This document shows, piece by piece, positions 1-11,816 of a DNA stretch of 64,000 nt (position 1 is the first letter of the stretch; the number at the start of each line of letters is the position of its first letter). The DNA is taken from assembly GCA_023055355.1 (NCBI GenBank), contig JALJCS010000002.1, positions 80,556,001-80,620,000 of the forward strand. The letters are read 5' to 3'. The position numbers and the translations under genes are program-made. Under the pieces are notes generated by a model that saw only the letters and a list, made by a program, of their open reading frames with translations, did no database searches and was not told the origin of the DNA. This DNA is from Agelaius tricolor (Eukaryota > Chordata > Aves > Passeriformes > Icteridae).

Positions 1-2190
1 TCTAGCACCAAATAGAGTAAAAGACAAAGGTTTGAATTGCTCCTTCTGTAACAGGCATCTAACCAGTGCAGATGGTCTGGGTTTTTCTTGCTGTGAAGGA
101 AAGAAGGATGATGGTGATTATGGTGATGATGATGAGTGGTGCCCTTAGGAGGGGTGTTCTCCTGGTGTCTGAATTAGGCTCTGAAACTGCTTCTCATTCT
201 CTGTGACCAAAGTACCTGGAAAGGGTGTATCAATGAATCCCTAGAACTAGGTGGAGCAAATACAAAATACATCCATGCTCAGTACCTGAACTGTTGTTTA
301 ACAAATGGTATTTTATCTTCAGGTGCCAGGTACACTGCTCCATAAGACTAATGGTGGGAACAGAAGAACAGAAAGAATGATAAATTTATGGCTTTTTCTG
401 TCTTCAAATAGTTGTGTGATTCTGAGTAATTTAATTTGCCTCTGCATCACTTTATCCAGCTAGAAATTGAATGTTTTCTGCGCAGTTCTCCCAGAGTTTT
501 CATTCTAGAATGAAAGCATCAAAGTAATTAAAAATATTTTTTCATATTCTTGCAAATGGAAATTGCAGAGCCTTGGAGGCCTGTTAATTTATAAAAGCTG
601 AGGATCTGGCCTAGAACAGCCCAGTGTAGTTTAATTTGCAGACAGTCAGTATTAAGTATCCTTTGACTAGGCTGTTGAAATTTCTGCATATTTCCTTGTC
701 ACTCTTCCAAGATTTCTACTATTTTTTCCTGCCATTCTTTGAACAAAGACAAGGAAGTATCTAATAGATTAAGGTGAAGTCTAGTAACATGGTTCAGTGG
801 ACTAATACTTTAATCTGTGAGACCCTAAGATCAAGTGGACTCAATTTCAAGCCCTGCCACTATTAATTTAATCATTAGTAATGTTGCAGGTATTGAGAGC
901 CTGGAGTCTGCAGGTGTTTGCTGTTGGGGAAACAAGCAGCACCTTCGCCCTCCTGTGATGCAGTCTTTAATGGAAAAAGACATCTTCCTGATTTAAGGCA
1001 TGTCCTTTAGAATGATCCTGCCACAGTAGATCATGAGGTTGAACCCTTTTCTAGGGTTTCAGGAGTTGTAATTTTGCAGCCAGTATAAGAATGACTGGTA
1101 TAGATCTTTATGATGATTTTATGTATAATTCTAATACTGCATGGGAAACACTTGTGTTTATGGCTTTTACTAAGTTTCACTTTAATAGAGTCTCCTGGGT
1201 CAGCTTTAATAAACTTATGTCAGAGTTGCTTCAAAATGAACTGACTGATCAGTTTCATAGATGCCAGATGGGCAAAAAGCAGGCTCCTGAAAGATGACAG
1301 AAAGCTGCACAGGTTAAAACTGGCAACAACTTAAGAAACACTAGTGTGGTTATAGGGTGTTCTGAATTTTTGCTTGCTAGACCCCGTTTTTACCTTCTTT
1401 GAATAACTTTTTGTCTGGTTAGTGGCAAAAATGTGTAAGCATGAGGGCTTGCATATATATTTTGAACATACATTTAAACAGTGCTTCAATCTGTTGCTTT
1501 TCTATATGTCATGTCTCTGTTAACACATGCACAATCATGTGAATTTTGCATGTGAATAGCAAAATACTGTGTGTACAGGAAGATAACTTCAGGAAGTCGA
1601 GATAATGGAAAACATTAGCTTTTGATAGACTTTTTTTTGTTTTCTGTGTAGTTTCTGAGCCTTCCCAAATAATTATATGGCTATTCACAATTCTTGTTCA
1701 TGAGCAGTTGCAATAATACTTACCTGTTTAATAATATACAATATTATTTCCTTTGGGAAAAAGATATATTTGAAATACATTGAAAAGGAATAAACAAGAA
1801 GACTTGTAATTAAGTATTGCTATTTTAAATGAAATGGGTTTCAAACATCAGCAGCATGTCCTTCTTCTCAGCCTTTAGGAGACTGCTGCACATGATGAAA
1901 AGTTTAACTTGTCAAGTATATATTTAGATGTAGAAATCGGAAAATCAAGCTCCATGAGTGATAATTATCAGCACCTGGAAATAATTTGTACCAGAGAGTT
2001 AAACAAGTTTTTCCTCTCTACAGATCAGGAGTTTTTAACCTCCCAGTCACTGGAATACTCCCCTCAGTTCACAGTGACATGGCTTGTGGTTAATTCCCAC
2101 TAGTAAACATGGCACCAAGCAATTAGATTGTCATTAGAAGATGAACATTAGCTTTGTAAAACAGGATTAAGAATAAGCTGAGAACAAGTG
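1..2190. other. Unique AT-rich DNA, nothing recognised
   Basis: Apart from the GAT tract near position 106, I see no repeat, RNA gene or convincing exon. The two short open frames (68 and 64 codons) have no recognisable content and lack splice-site support. Confidence 0.7.
106..138. repeat. Degenerate (GAT/GGT)n trinucleotide tract
   Basis: GGATGATGGTGATTATGGTG is followed by ATGATGATGAGTGG. It is a short imperfect GAT repeat. Confidence 0.75.
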
Positions 2191-2204
2191 ATCAGCTAAT
2201 GTGT

Positions 2205-2300
2205 GCAGCTCGTAAGTAACGTTGTACGCGCAGGAGACCATCGAGGGCGATGGAATTCCCTTCCACTGGCTTTCAATAGCCACTGGCTCAGGCTCAGGTT
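2205..2300. promoter_or_regulatory. CpG-bearing patch in AT-rich DNA
   Basis: Six CpGs lie within about 40 bp (GCTCGTAAG, AACGTTG, TACGCGC, ATCGAG, GGCGAT) around 2211-2249, where the flanks have almost none. The inverted repeat CCATCG-AGGG-CGATGG occupies 2238-2253, and AGCCACTGGCT is a second small palindrome at 2278-2288. CpG retention suggests an unmethylated or constrained site. Confidence 0.3.
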
Positions 2301-3473
2301 CTGGTTTTCTTTTAATTTTATAGCATTTGTTCTCTAGAGCTACAGAAGCTTTCTAATGGCATAAAGGTTCCTCCTCCTTCCAAGTGTAAAATAGTAGGAT
2401 GTTGTTGAGCTGGAAGCTCTACAAAGACAAGAATGAATTTACTCTTCTGACCTGTAGGGAGGCCGTCCCTGAAACAGGCTCTTCCCAGATCCCTCTTCTG
2501 TTTCCTCCTTATCTGTGTGCAGATACCATCTAAGCAATTTCTCTTGTATCTTCAAGGCTGCATTGTTGTTGCCAGTTGAATATAATTTTTCCCTAGTGTT
2601 TTAAAATCAATACAGGCAAGAGAAGGCACTACCAGAATAAAGCGTGTGTATTTACATTTTCTTGGTGAGGGCAGCAACATTGCAATGCATACAGACAAGA
2701 AATACCTTTCACAGGGGTTTGGTTTTGAAATTGCAGAAAACAGTTATCAGCTCTTTTACTGGGAAAAGGAGCAGAAATGTAATAAAAATTCATGTAAACA
2801 ATGTTTATGTAAGTTAAATATTTAGTAGGTATTGTAGTAAGTATTGCATCAGTTTTATATGAAGTTTTAATGAAATTTCTATGAAGTACAAGAAGTAACA
2901 TGCTAATAATATTTTAAATTATTTAATATCTCTTTATATGCTGTTTATGAAATTATTCTAATGTGGTCAACAAGGTTTCACAACAAAATAGGAATTTTAG
3001 GTAAGATTTTTTTTTATGGAAGTAGATGGGAAGCGAAACAAAGAAGGAAAATACAGTCTACCTCTAGAAGAGGGGTTGCAAGTGCTTGATTGAAAGTAAA
3101 TGAATTAATCCAATATTTCATTCTCTGAGAATGATGACTTACGTGGAGTAACCAAATTATGGGCTTTTAATTGTTACTTTTTCTATTATATGAACACTTC
3201 ATATAATTATGTTTATTGGATAGTATAGATTTAGCTTAATCTAGGAAGTATATAATGGAAATATAATTAGGCAAGAAAAATTGATATTAAGCTTACATAA
3301 TTTTCTTTTATCATACTGAATGCTTCTGCTGCTAAACACAACTGAAATTTTTTAAGTTTAGAATTTCATCAGTTTTAATGGATCTCAGTTATTAAACATC
3401 TGCTGGATTAGGACCATCATATATAGTTTCAGAATCAGAGACATAGACATCCAATTGAATACTACTAATTTGA

Positions 3474-3498
3474 ATACAGTTATGCTAAATAACTGTAT
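3474..3498. repeat. Inverted repeat, 10-bp arms, 5-nt loop
   Basis: ATACAGTTAT, loop GCTAA, then ATAACTGTAT. The arms are perfect but AT-rich. Chance is plausible in 64 kb of AT-rich DNA. Confidence 0.85.
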
Positions 3499-3550
3499 AT
3501 GAATACATATGCTAAAGTATTTGGATAAACTGGCAGTACAGAAAGCTGGT

Positions 3551-3588
3551 GAATTTGGATACCTGAATTTCAGAAGTGCTGAGTACTA
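3551..3588. repeat. Possible ancient repeat scrap
   Basis: GAATTTGGATACCTGAATTT followed by CAGAAGTGCTGAGTAC resembles the 'TTTCAGAGGTGCTGAGCAC' motif in old amniote LINE tails. At under 40 bp it could be chance. Confidence 0.25.
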
Positions 3589-3782
3589 CAGTCATGCAGT
3601 GGTCGATATGCACTGTATTTTACATCTCTCATTAAATTCTTACTGAGAAGTAATTGGAAAAAGATGGCATGTAGAAATGACTTTTCTTCAGAAGATGTCT
3701 CTTTTCATGTGATTCAGTCTGAATTAAGTTTAGGATTGTATGGCTGGGACATTTTCTGAAATATTTCTGTTGTTGATTTGCT

Positions 3783-3837
3783 AAACACTTCTTTCTTGCT
3801 TTCTCTCTTGCTTTCTTGCTTTCTTGTTTTTCTTTAA
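3783..3837. repeat. CTTT/CTTG imperfect tandem repeat
   Basis: A pyrimidine-rich run built from CTTTCTTG-like units (TTCTTTCTTGCTTTCTCTCT, then TGCTTTCTTGCTTTCTTG) is followed by a purine-rich stretch of AGAAAAAG type. It is a typical degenerate simple repeat. Confidence 0.9.
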
Positions 3838-6800
3838 GAGAAAAAGAAACAGGGAGAAAAAAGGGGGATGGGAAGACATGAATGAGAGACTGAATTTGGG
3901 AGTGATCTTTCTCTTGTTACATGATGTGAAGCATGTGTGGGAACTGTTTTCATCTTCAGAAGTCATTTGCCCCATGCAGAGAATGCTTGAAATGAAAATA
4001 ACTTCCCAAATTAAAATAGAATGTGTAGTTTTTTATTTACAGACACACAGAGACATAGTCACTCTTATACACACAGATAGGACAAACTAGGGAATGCATT
4101 TTATTTGATGCTTGATTCTTGACAAATGTCACTTTTATAAGATGCTATTTGGTAAATTTTAATGCAGAATTACTTTATTTAATCAAAAGCATTGAGATTG
4201 AGACTTTTATTCCACTTGATGATTTGATACTTGTTCACTATATGTGGATTGTATTTCATGAACATTCACATTCAATCACACCTCCTCCACTTTTAGTGTC
4301 ATGTTAAAATGTCCTAAGAAACTGACTGGGTTACCCTGCTCCTTCATGGAGTCACAGATACTGTCTTTTTCAATCAGTGTTAATAATTCCATCTTGAATT
4401 TACCTTTTACTCTCATTTTAACTAGCATTTTTTGCATCTGGTTGAAAGTTTTCTTTTCTTACTATTATTTGTAAAATTTGAGATCCAAATAGTTCCAGGC
4501 AAAGCTTTTGCCATCCGGTCAGTGGGATCGGGAGCTTGGATGCCTCATATGCCACATCTCCAGGCTGGGCTAGGTATTTCCTCCCAGAATCACTGAGATG
4601 CGTCATGGGACCAGTAGTCCTGCTATTTTTGGAAGCCATTTAATGCCTGTTGTAGTCCAGTGACAAATGGCCTTCTTGGCTGTTTTCAGCTGGCCCAGCC
4701 TCTTTAATTAATCTTGCTGTAATGTCACACTTCAACTTCTGCAATTGTTCTCTGGCTTTCCATGCTGAGGAAAGTTTGTGTTTGTGTGGCAGTCTGGCTG
4801 CTGACATTCACTGTGTGCCATTTCAACTACTTTAAATGCACAGGATTCCTATCTTTGCCTGTCCAGGCTCTTGTTGACTTTGAAAGAAAAGGAAAAGGAA
4901 AAAAAATCTCACATTACTTTGATAAATACTGAGTGTAAAAGATAGTGAACATTGAAACTGAATGCTCCTTGATTTACTAAGAAAACTTAGGTATCTAACT
5001 TTACATAGAAAATTCTCTCTGATGTACAGTTATTGCATTTAAGATTTTTCTGAAAAAGCTTCAGATTTTTTTGTAAAGCAAAGTCTAATAGGTAAAAAGT
5101 AAATGCAATAGTATATGGTTATTATCTTGTAACCCTATCAAATCTGGCTGAAGGCTCAGGTTTTCTGTACAGAGCAAGAAGATAACTTCAAAAGCTCAAG
5201 TAGTTTGTAGTTTGGAGAAGCAGTCAACTGAGAGAACTTAAAGATCAAAGTGAGAATATCTGATTTTAATGATGCAGAACATATGCTTCACCAAAAACCT
5301 TTTGGATTAAAAAAGTTAATGTAATCAAAGAGAGCTGAACTCTCTGTTTGGATCTAAGGGCTCTGTGTCGAAGCACTCTGCACAATATCCTGTTGTGTGC
5401 TGCTGCAGTAGTTGTGGATAAGGAGTGGGTTAAGGAAACTTGGGAGAAAACTGAAGCTGGTGCTCAGCAACTTTTGTTCTGAAGATCTAAAATATTATTG
5501 TTGAAGAGCCCTGAAGAGTGTTGAATCTGCAGATACACATAAAAAGCAAGATTGTTTTTTGGGAACCTGATTAGCCTTATTCAAAACTGAGAATCCAGGA
5601 AGTTCCTCTGGAGATCATTTTATTTACAGCAAATGAAAAAAGAGCAAAACTAAAGAAAAAAACCCAGATAACCCCAAAAGTAGCTGAAAGAGGGAAAAAA
5701 TGCCCGAGGGCTTCCTTTCATTTCAGTTTAGTAAAGGGAGATAATGTAGTCCCGATGCCTGGACAGAACAGCATTGATAAGATCAATTTAATGAATAAAA
5801 AAAGATATTGATTGAATGATAATTACAAAGAAAAAAAAATACTGCACAAAGAGGATAGGTAACAATTCTTTTTTGCAAAAGCTTCTCGAAGTCTCTCCCA
5901 AAGTCCCTCCAAAGTAATGGAAATTTTTCCATTAATTGCCGTGAGTTTTGATGAGAAATTGCAGGAAAATACAAGATGCATTTGAAAATAAATATCAACA
6001 ATAACATATAGAGTGTGTTGGTTTCATGCATATGTAACTGTAAATATTTATCTATATATGTGGAGTTTGATGATCCTTGTAAGTCTCAACTCAGGATGAT
6101 TCTATGAAGAATTGTAGGCATATACCATATATACCATTATTTTGATTTCTTCTTTTAAACATATCCTGGAAGCATCAACTCAGTCACAGTTGCCACTTGC
6201 CAGAAAAAAAACAACTCCTACTAGCGTAAAAGTGTACTTTTTTTTTTCCCTTGCCATCACTAGCATCTGTTCTACTGATAACTCTCATTTCTTATTTGTT
6301 CTGACATTGCTGTTTTCTTCTTTTTGTCTATGTATTTGAATCTTTCTGACATGTTTCTTGGAACGCCTTAGGGGAAGAAAGGGCTGTCCCCCCTTTCCTA
6401 AAGTTAATAAAGGTAACTGTTTAGGTTGTTTTTTTCCTACCACCCTGTTGTTAAATTTTGATTTAGACCAGTGCCAGAATAGTGTAAATAGCTGGAGCTC
6501 CATTAGCCCTGACAAAACTAGACAGAAGTACAGCATCCAGCTCTGAACCTGCATACTCATGAAGTGGAAGCTGTGCTTGTTATGCCACCACTGGTTTCTT
6601 TTTCTGTGGTACTAAACTCATTCTACAGCCACAGAAGCTCACTGAGGCCAGTCAGGTAGAAAGCTGAAGTTAATAGAAATGTCCAGCAGTTTTTTTATTG
6701 AAGCACTGTTTTTGGCTCTGTGATGTGACTTTCAAGGTTAAGGAGTAGCAAATCACCACAAGCTCCATTTTACATTTACTGGATCATTCTGCATCTGATC

Positions 6801-9800
6801 TTTTGAGCTGTCCTTGCCTTGAATAAACATGCTTTGCAAACAAGCTAAAGCAAGACAAAAAGATCCCTTTGATATTTAATAGCTGAGCATCCCTGCATGT
6901 GTGACTGGGCTCATCATGAGATAGAGGTGAACTGGTTTTCAGGCACAAGGCTTATTTCAGAGGGGAGGCCAGGTTTGCAAGCTGTTGTGTGTAACAGAAA
7001 ACCCTCAGGGTTACTCCTATCCCTCTGCTCTTCATTGCTGGCTCTATTGTGACTGAGATTATCAGACAGCTGGGAGCAGACACACTACTGCAGGTTCCAC
7101 CTTCTTCTACCTGCCATTCTCCAAGACTGTATGTGGTAAATTGTCAGGAAAGCAGTGTGTTATACTCTATGGAATGCCACTGACCTTGGAAGATAGATTA
7201 CTTATATATGGCAGCCACTGTTTGAGAGCATAACTCTGATGTGGAGGACTTGGTGAACCCAGTTCTAATCCTGGAAGAATTTTTAAACTTCAGATCAATG
7301 GCACTCTTAATGTAACAGGGCAGGTCAGGCTCTGATGGTATTTGTGTTAAGAGAGATTATTTTGTCTCGTGTTCTGAATGTCTGAAAAAAGTCCAGTTGC
7401 AAGAATCCCATCAATCAATAATTTCAGATACTTGCTAACCTTCATTGTGACAAATTTTCAGTGGCTGCTGTGTCAGGCTGACAAGGTATGTTCTTGTCAC
7501 ACAGAGGAGCTGAAGACATTGGCTTGTCTAGCTTTGCCTCATGAGGCCTTCTACAGTCATAGTGGAGTCTGTTCCAGAGTCTCAGTGACATTTACATCTT
7601 TGTACTCACTTTTTGATGTATAAAAATGCTTTGCTTGTAGGAGGCTGGATGCCTAGATTGCTAGGAATTTTCTGACGTCCATCTCTCTTGGAATTAGAAG
7701 TCAGGTTCTTCCTTTCTAAGATGCCCAACAGCTGTTTTTTCAGGTGCTCACTGACTGCTGACCAGTGAGTGTATCTAATACATCATTCTTAATTGAAAGC
7801 AAGTGTCAAGTTTTTGACCGATAGTATGGGATTTAAAGGTAGATTTTCAAAAGCAAAAATATGAGCTTGTGCCCTGAAGTAACACACTTTCTGAACTGTG
7901 AGTTAATTCAGCACACATAAAATCTGATTGCATCTCAGGTGTTCATGTGCAAAACTAGCAGTGTTGCTCTTGTTTCTCTGGCCCGGGATGGCAGGGCCAG
8001 GTTGGCACCCTGGGCTGTGGGCAGGCTCACTCCTTCTTGGTGAAGCCTGTTGTGCTGTGCCACCTTTCTCAGGTTTTGATTCTCCAGGTTGCATATGTGC
8101 TTATGAGTGTATGTCTGATTACTTTTACTCCAGTAGATCCTTTTAGATCCTATTCATCATCCCCTTATTTAGCCACCTGCATACATTAAAATGAGATTTA
8201 GGTGCAGCAAAAGAAAAATAGCAAGCTCTTACTTGATGAAAAGTAAAGAGGAAATAATTGAATTTGTAATACTTGTGTACTTGGATGTTGGGTAGTTCAT
8301 CGGATAAAGTAGTGAGTCCAAAATATGACTGTGAGAAGGAATCAGTGAATTGTTGCACTGCTAAGGCAGTATTTTTCCCATTCATTAGTTACTTCATCTA
8401 ATTTACAAAATATATAGACATGGGGGTAAATTTACTGCAATTGCCAATGAAACCACTCAAGGAGTCCCATAAGAATGTAAGAGGAGCGCAGTTCCTTACA
8501 AGAGTGAAATAGCAAAAGCCCAATTAATCAGTGGTTCTTTGCAGATTTTAGACCAGAACTGGCATGCTTCCAAATGGTCCTCAGAAGAGGCCTAAAACAG
8601 CTCAGGAAATGATTTAATGGGCACCTGGTCACAGATGTGTTCCTGCCAGACATACTGTCTGCAATGGTGCATCCCAAAATGGCCCTACAGGGTCTGAAAT
8701 GCAAGAAACGTACACAGAAGTTCTCTTCACATTTGGGGAGGCAATAAAAGAAACAACAAAAACCGCAAACCTAGAAGAAAAAAGTCTGCTACATATTCTT
8801 CCTAATATCTCAACTTTCCTGTTAGTCATGCTGGCAAGTACCCATGTTCTTGCTGACATTTTGGTCAGTATTTCATCATTTCTGTGATCTTTTGTCAAAT
8901 TAGGCTTTATTTTGCTTATCTTGATGTCCACTTAATTCTCATTGTTGCAAAATAGCAGGAAGTAAAGTTCTTTCTCCTGGCCTGGGATGGTTGCAAATGT
9001 TCACAAAAACCCATCAAACCTGCCAGTGGTGGTTGATCCTGGGATACAGACTGCTAACAAGTTGCTCGATTTTGCTCTGCCCTTTTTTTTGAGTGCTCAT
9101 GGTTCTGCTGAACAATGATTTCATTCTCTTCTTCAGGCTGTTTGATGTAAAGTTGTTGCTCATAAATTTAGCACCAAGTTACTCATGTTGCCCAGGTGAT
9201 GGAAACCTACAGTTAGGAATGTGTTATTGATGTTTCTGGCCAGGTTTTCAGTTGGAACAGGAGTTGACGAAGTAGCTCTGATTTTCTTGCATAATTTCTT
9301 TTTGCCATAATTAGATCTGATTGTTCCTATCTTTGGGCGTAGTTTAGGAGCATATGTAAGGTCATTGGCATTTCAGAAGCCCTGGCTAATTTGAGTTTTA
9401 AGGAAAATGTTTAGAAATGTGAATTTGTATAATCATCTGAGTTAAGAATGTTTCCATTCAGTTCAGTTTGAACTTTCTGCTGTGATGAGACTTTAGTGTG
9501 TTTGATTTCATATTTCTGGTAGGGTTCATTATAGGTAATAAACTAGAAAAAATCCTCAAGAAATATGAGACATATTTTTAGATAACAGACTGAAGGAAGT
9601 GTTTCTCATACGCTTAAAAATGTAAATAATCCTTATTTAAATATACTAGAATTGCCATAATTCTGCCTTTACCGATAATTTTGGAAATACCTAAATAAGA
9701 GTTAATTTGCAGGCATGATTATGATTTCATTACTGTTCATTTCTAACACTTCAGCACATTTCAGGTGTGGCACATATTACATGCCTTCCTTATAACATAT

Positions 9801-11473
9801 TATTTTTTTTCCTAACCCATCTTCTTCATGACAAGAACAGATGGATGTGAGTCCTGTTTTTCCTACCTCCATGTCAACAGTGCTTACAGGAAAGACTGCA
9901 GCTAGGTGCAGTGAGGAGCTGCCTTGCATGATGTTTTTCCTTGACAAATATTTAAAGAGGACCTTTGAGTTTGGTGGAAATGATTGCAGTTAAATTTTTT
10001 GTGACACTTATGGAACACTTTAGGGTGAAATTTATCTTGCCCAATAATAATGTTCTGACTTTAGGGGTAGAAGTCTAATTTCAGTGAATTAAATGGGTCC
10101 ACTTGATGATGAACTGATGAGGATAGGCATCTATAGAAGATGGCCCCACTCTGGGCCAGGTGGTGTGTCTGATTCTCTCCAGTACGTGTCAGACACCTAC
10201 AGTCTACAGAAGGTGGAGATGTAAAAGGAAGCAATACATGGAGGACAAAAAGAAGAAATGTGCTATGCTTTATCATAGATATTTGTGATTTATCCCATTT
10301 TTTACCTCTTCTACTCATCCATTTCCATGAGACCTATGTGAACCTATTTAGTCCTCAACTATCTTCTGGGGCTTAGGGAGAAGGGTCTCCTTCAGTCTTT
10401 CCTGCCTCCAAATTACAAGATATAAGCACAGACAAAATGTTGCTTTTCATTTCCATCTTTTGTGTTTATAGGATGATACAAATGTTTTTGTCTGTTACAA
10501 CAAGCTATAGGATGCAATGACTATTGCATCATTCAGATGGAAAAACCTAATTTTGTGTTAGAAACATCCAGCATTTCCTCTAATCTGCACAATACTTCAC
10601 ATAAAACCCAGGGTAAGCTGTATGCATGGAAAAGCTCACATAACTCTATTTTTTTTTTGTGAAAGGCAGGTTGAGAAGTGTGAGAAACAGAGGAAAGGGA
10701 TATTATAATTTCTTTCTCCCTTAGAACCCTTCTAAATTATTTCCTGGTAACACAAACCCTTGGTGTGGCAGATGGGTTTTATGAGAATTAATTGTAATAA
10801 TACTGTATACAATTGTCCCAAATGTTTTCAAAACCCATTTCCTTCTCTTTATTTTTTCTGAATACTACTACAAGAGCATGTCATAAAAAATACAGTAGGA
10901 GTATTTCTACATGTAAGTAACAGAACTGATTTTAGTTTTCACTTTCACAGAAGAATAAGTAGGGGTATTAAGAAGTGGACTTGGCTGCACGTACCATTAA
11001 GAGATTGCTGTAAAGGAAAATGCTGCACTGCTGCAATAGGATGGGCTACATGACCAGACTGCATGTTTTGGCCTGCCATCTGTGATTCCATGGGACACTG
11101 AGAAATGACACTGGGGACAGGGCTGGAAGAAATCACTCACCACAATTTGATATGATCACATTAAGACAACGAATACGGAGTTCCTTTGCTGTTTCCCAGC
11201 TGCTGCTCACATGGTGCTGGGAGCTGAATGCTTCCCTGCACCATCTCTAGCACTGACTAATGGGAGGAGAAGTAAACAGAGCACAACCCATTTTGGAGGT
11301 CCATGTTTATATTGTATCTTGGTAGGGAATATCTCATTCTGGAGTCTCAGCAACCTAAAAAACTAGGCAGATGTGTGTCTCCATTTCAGAATAAAGGCAT
11401 AACCTGTGGTTGAGGGTTTTTCCTAACATGTGGCTTCTGCTTTTGGGAGCACTTTTCTCTTACCTTAAGGTGA

Positions 11474-11724
11474 AGGAGGTTAGGTTAAGATCAGATAGTA
11501 CAAAAAAATTCTTTTTGTATTAAGACTATAAGGATGTCGAGGCACTGGCACAGGCTGCCCAGGGAAGCTGTGGGTGCCCCATCCCCAGAGGTGTTAAAGG
11601 CCAGGTTGGATGGGGCTCTGAGCAACCTGGCCTAGGGAAAGGTGTCCCTGCCTATGGCAGAGGGGGGTTGGAACTGGATGGTCTATAAGGCCCATCCAAC
11701 CTAAACCATTCCTAATTTTATGAT
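11474..11724 (+). mobile_element. CR1: CR1 LINE, 5'-truncated 3' end
   Basis: This is the 3' portion of a chicken-repeat-1 non-LTR retrotransposon in sense orientation. It begins with the diverged GTTAGGTTAAGATCAGATAG segment. It continues through the hallmark blocks GGCACTGGCACAGGCTGCC, GGCCAGGTTGGATGGGGC, GAGCAACCTGGCCTAGGG and GGTGTCCCTGCC, then GGTTGGAACTGGATGGTC, and ends near CCTAATTTTATGATT. CR1 copies are usually truncated at the 5' end, and this one keeps only about 250 bp, with no reverse transcriptase sequence. It cannot move by itself. Substitutions against the remembered consensus are modest, so it is not among the oldest copies. Recognition is from memory of the family, and the 5' limit is approximate. 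Confidence 0.95.
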
Positions 11725-11727
11725 TAA

Positions 11728-11816
11728 GTGGTGGACCAGACAGTTCTGGACTAATGACTGGACTTCATGATCCTAGAGAGCTTTTCCAACCTAAAGGTTT
11801 CTACAATTCTGTGATT
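11728..11816 (+). mobile_element. Second CR1-type 3' end abutting the first
   Basis: Directly after the first CR1 comes another 3'-end signature. TGGACTTCATGATCCTAGAG is followed by CTTTTCCAACCTAAAGG and ends at AATTCTGTGATTTT. This resembles the terminal 60-90 bp of CR1 subfamilies; some avian LTR elements share a similar tail, so the class is less certain than for its neighbour. The two ends lie head to tail with only a few bases between them. This fits insertion of one copy into the terminal repeat of another, or two independent insertions at one AT-rich site. Confidence 0.75.

Larger units (their letters stand above)
2300..11470. other. Unique AT-rich DNA
   Basis: The region contains the CTTT repeat, one hairpin and one possible repeat scrap listed separately. 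A 73-codon minus-strand frame at 4418-4639 lies in a segment of more balanced composition (4500-4780) and was inspected as a possible exon, but I found no family match. The 100-codon minus-strand frame at 8629-8931 is likewise unrecognised. Nothing else is supported. Confidence 0.65.

Noticed and set aside
4418..4639. 73-codon minus-strand ORF considered as an exon or retrocopy
   Set aside because: I could not match the peptide to any family, and no clear acceptor/donor pair frames it.
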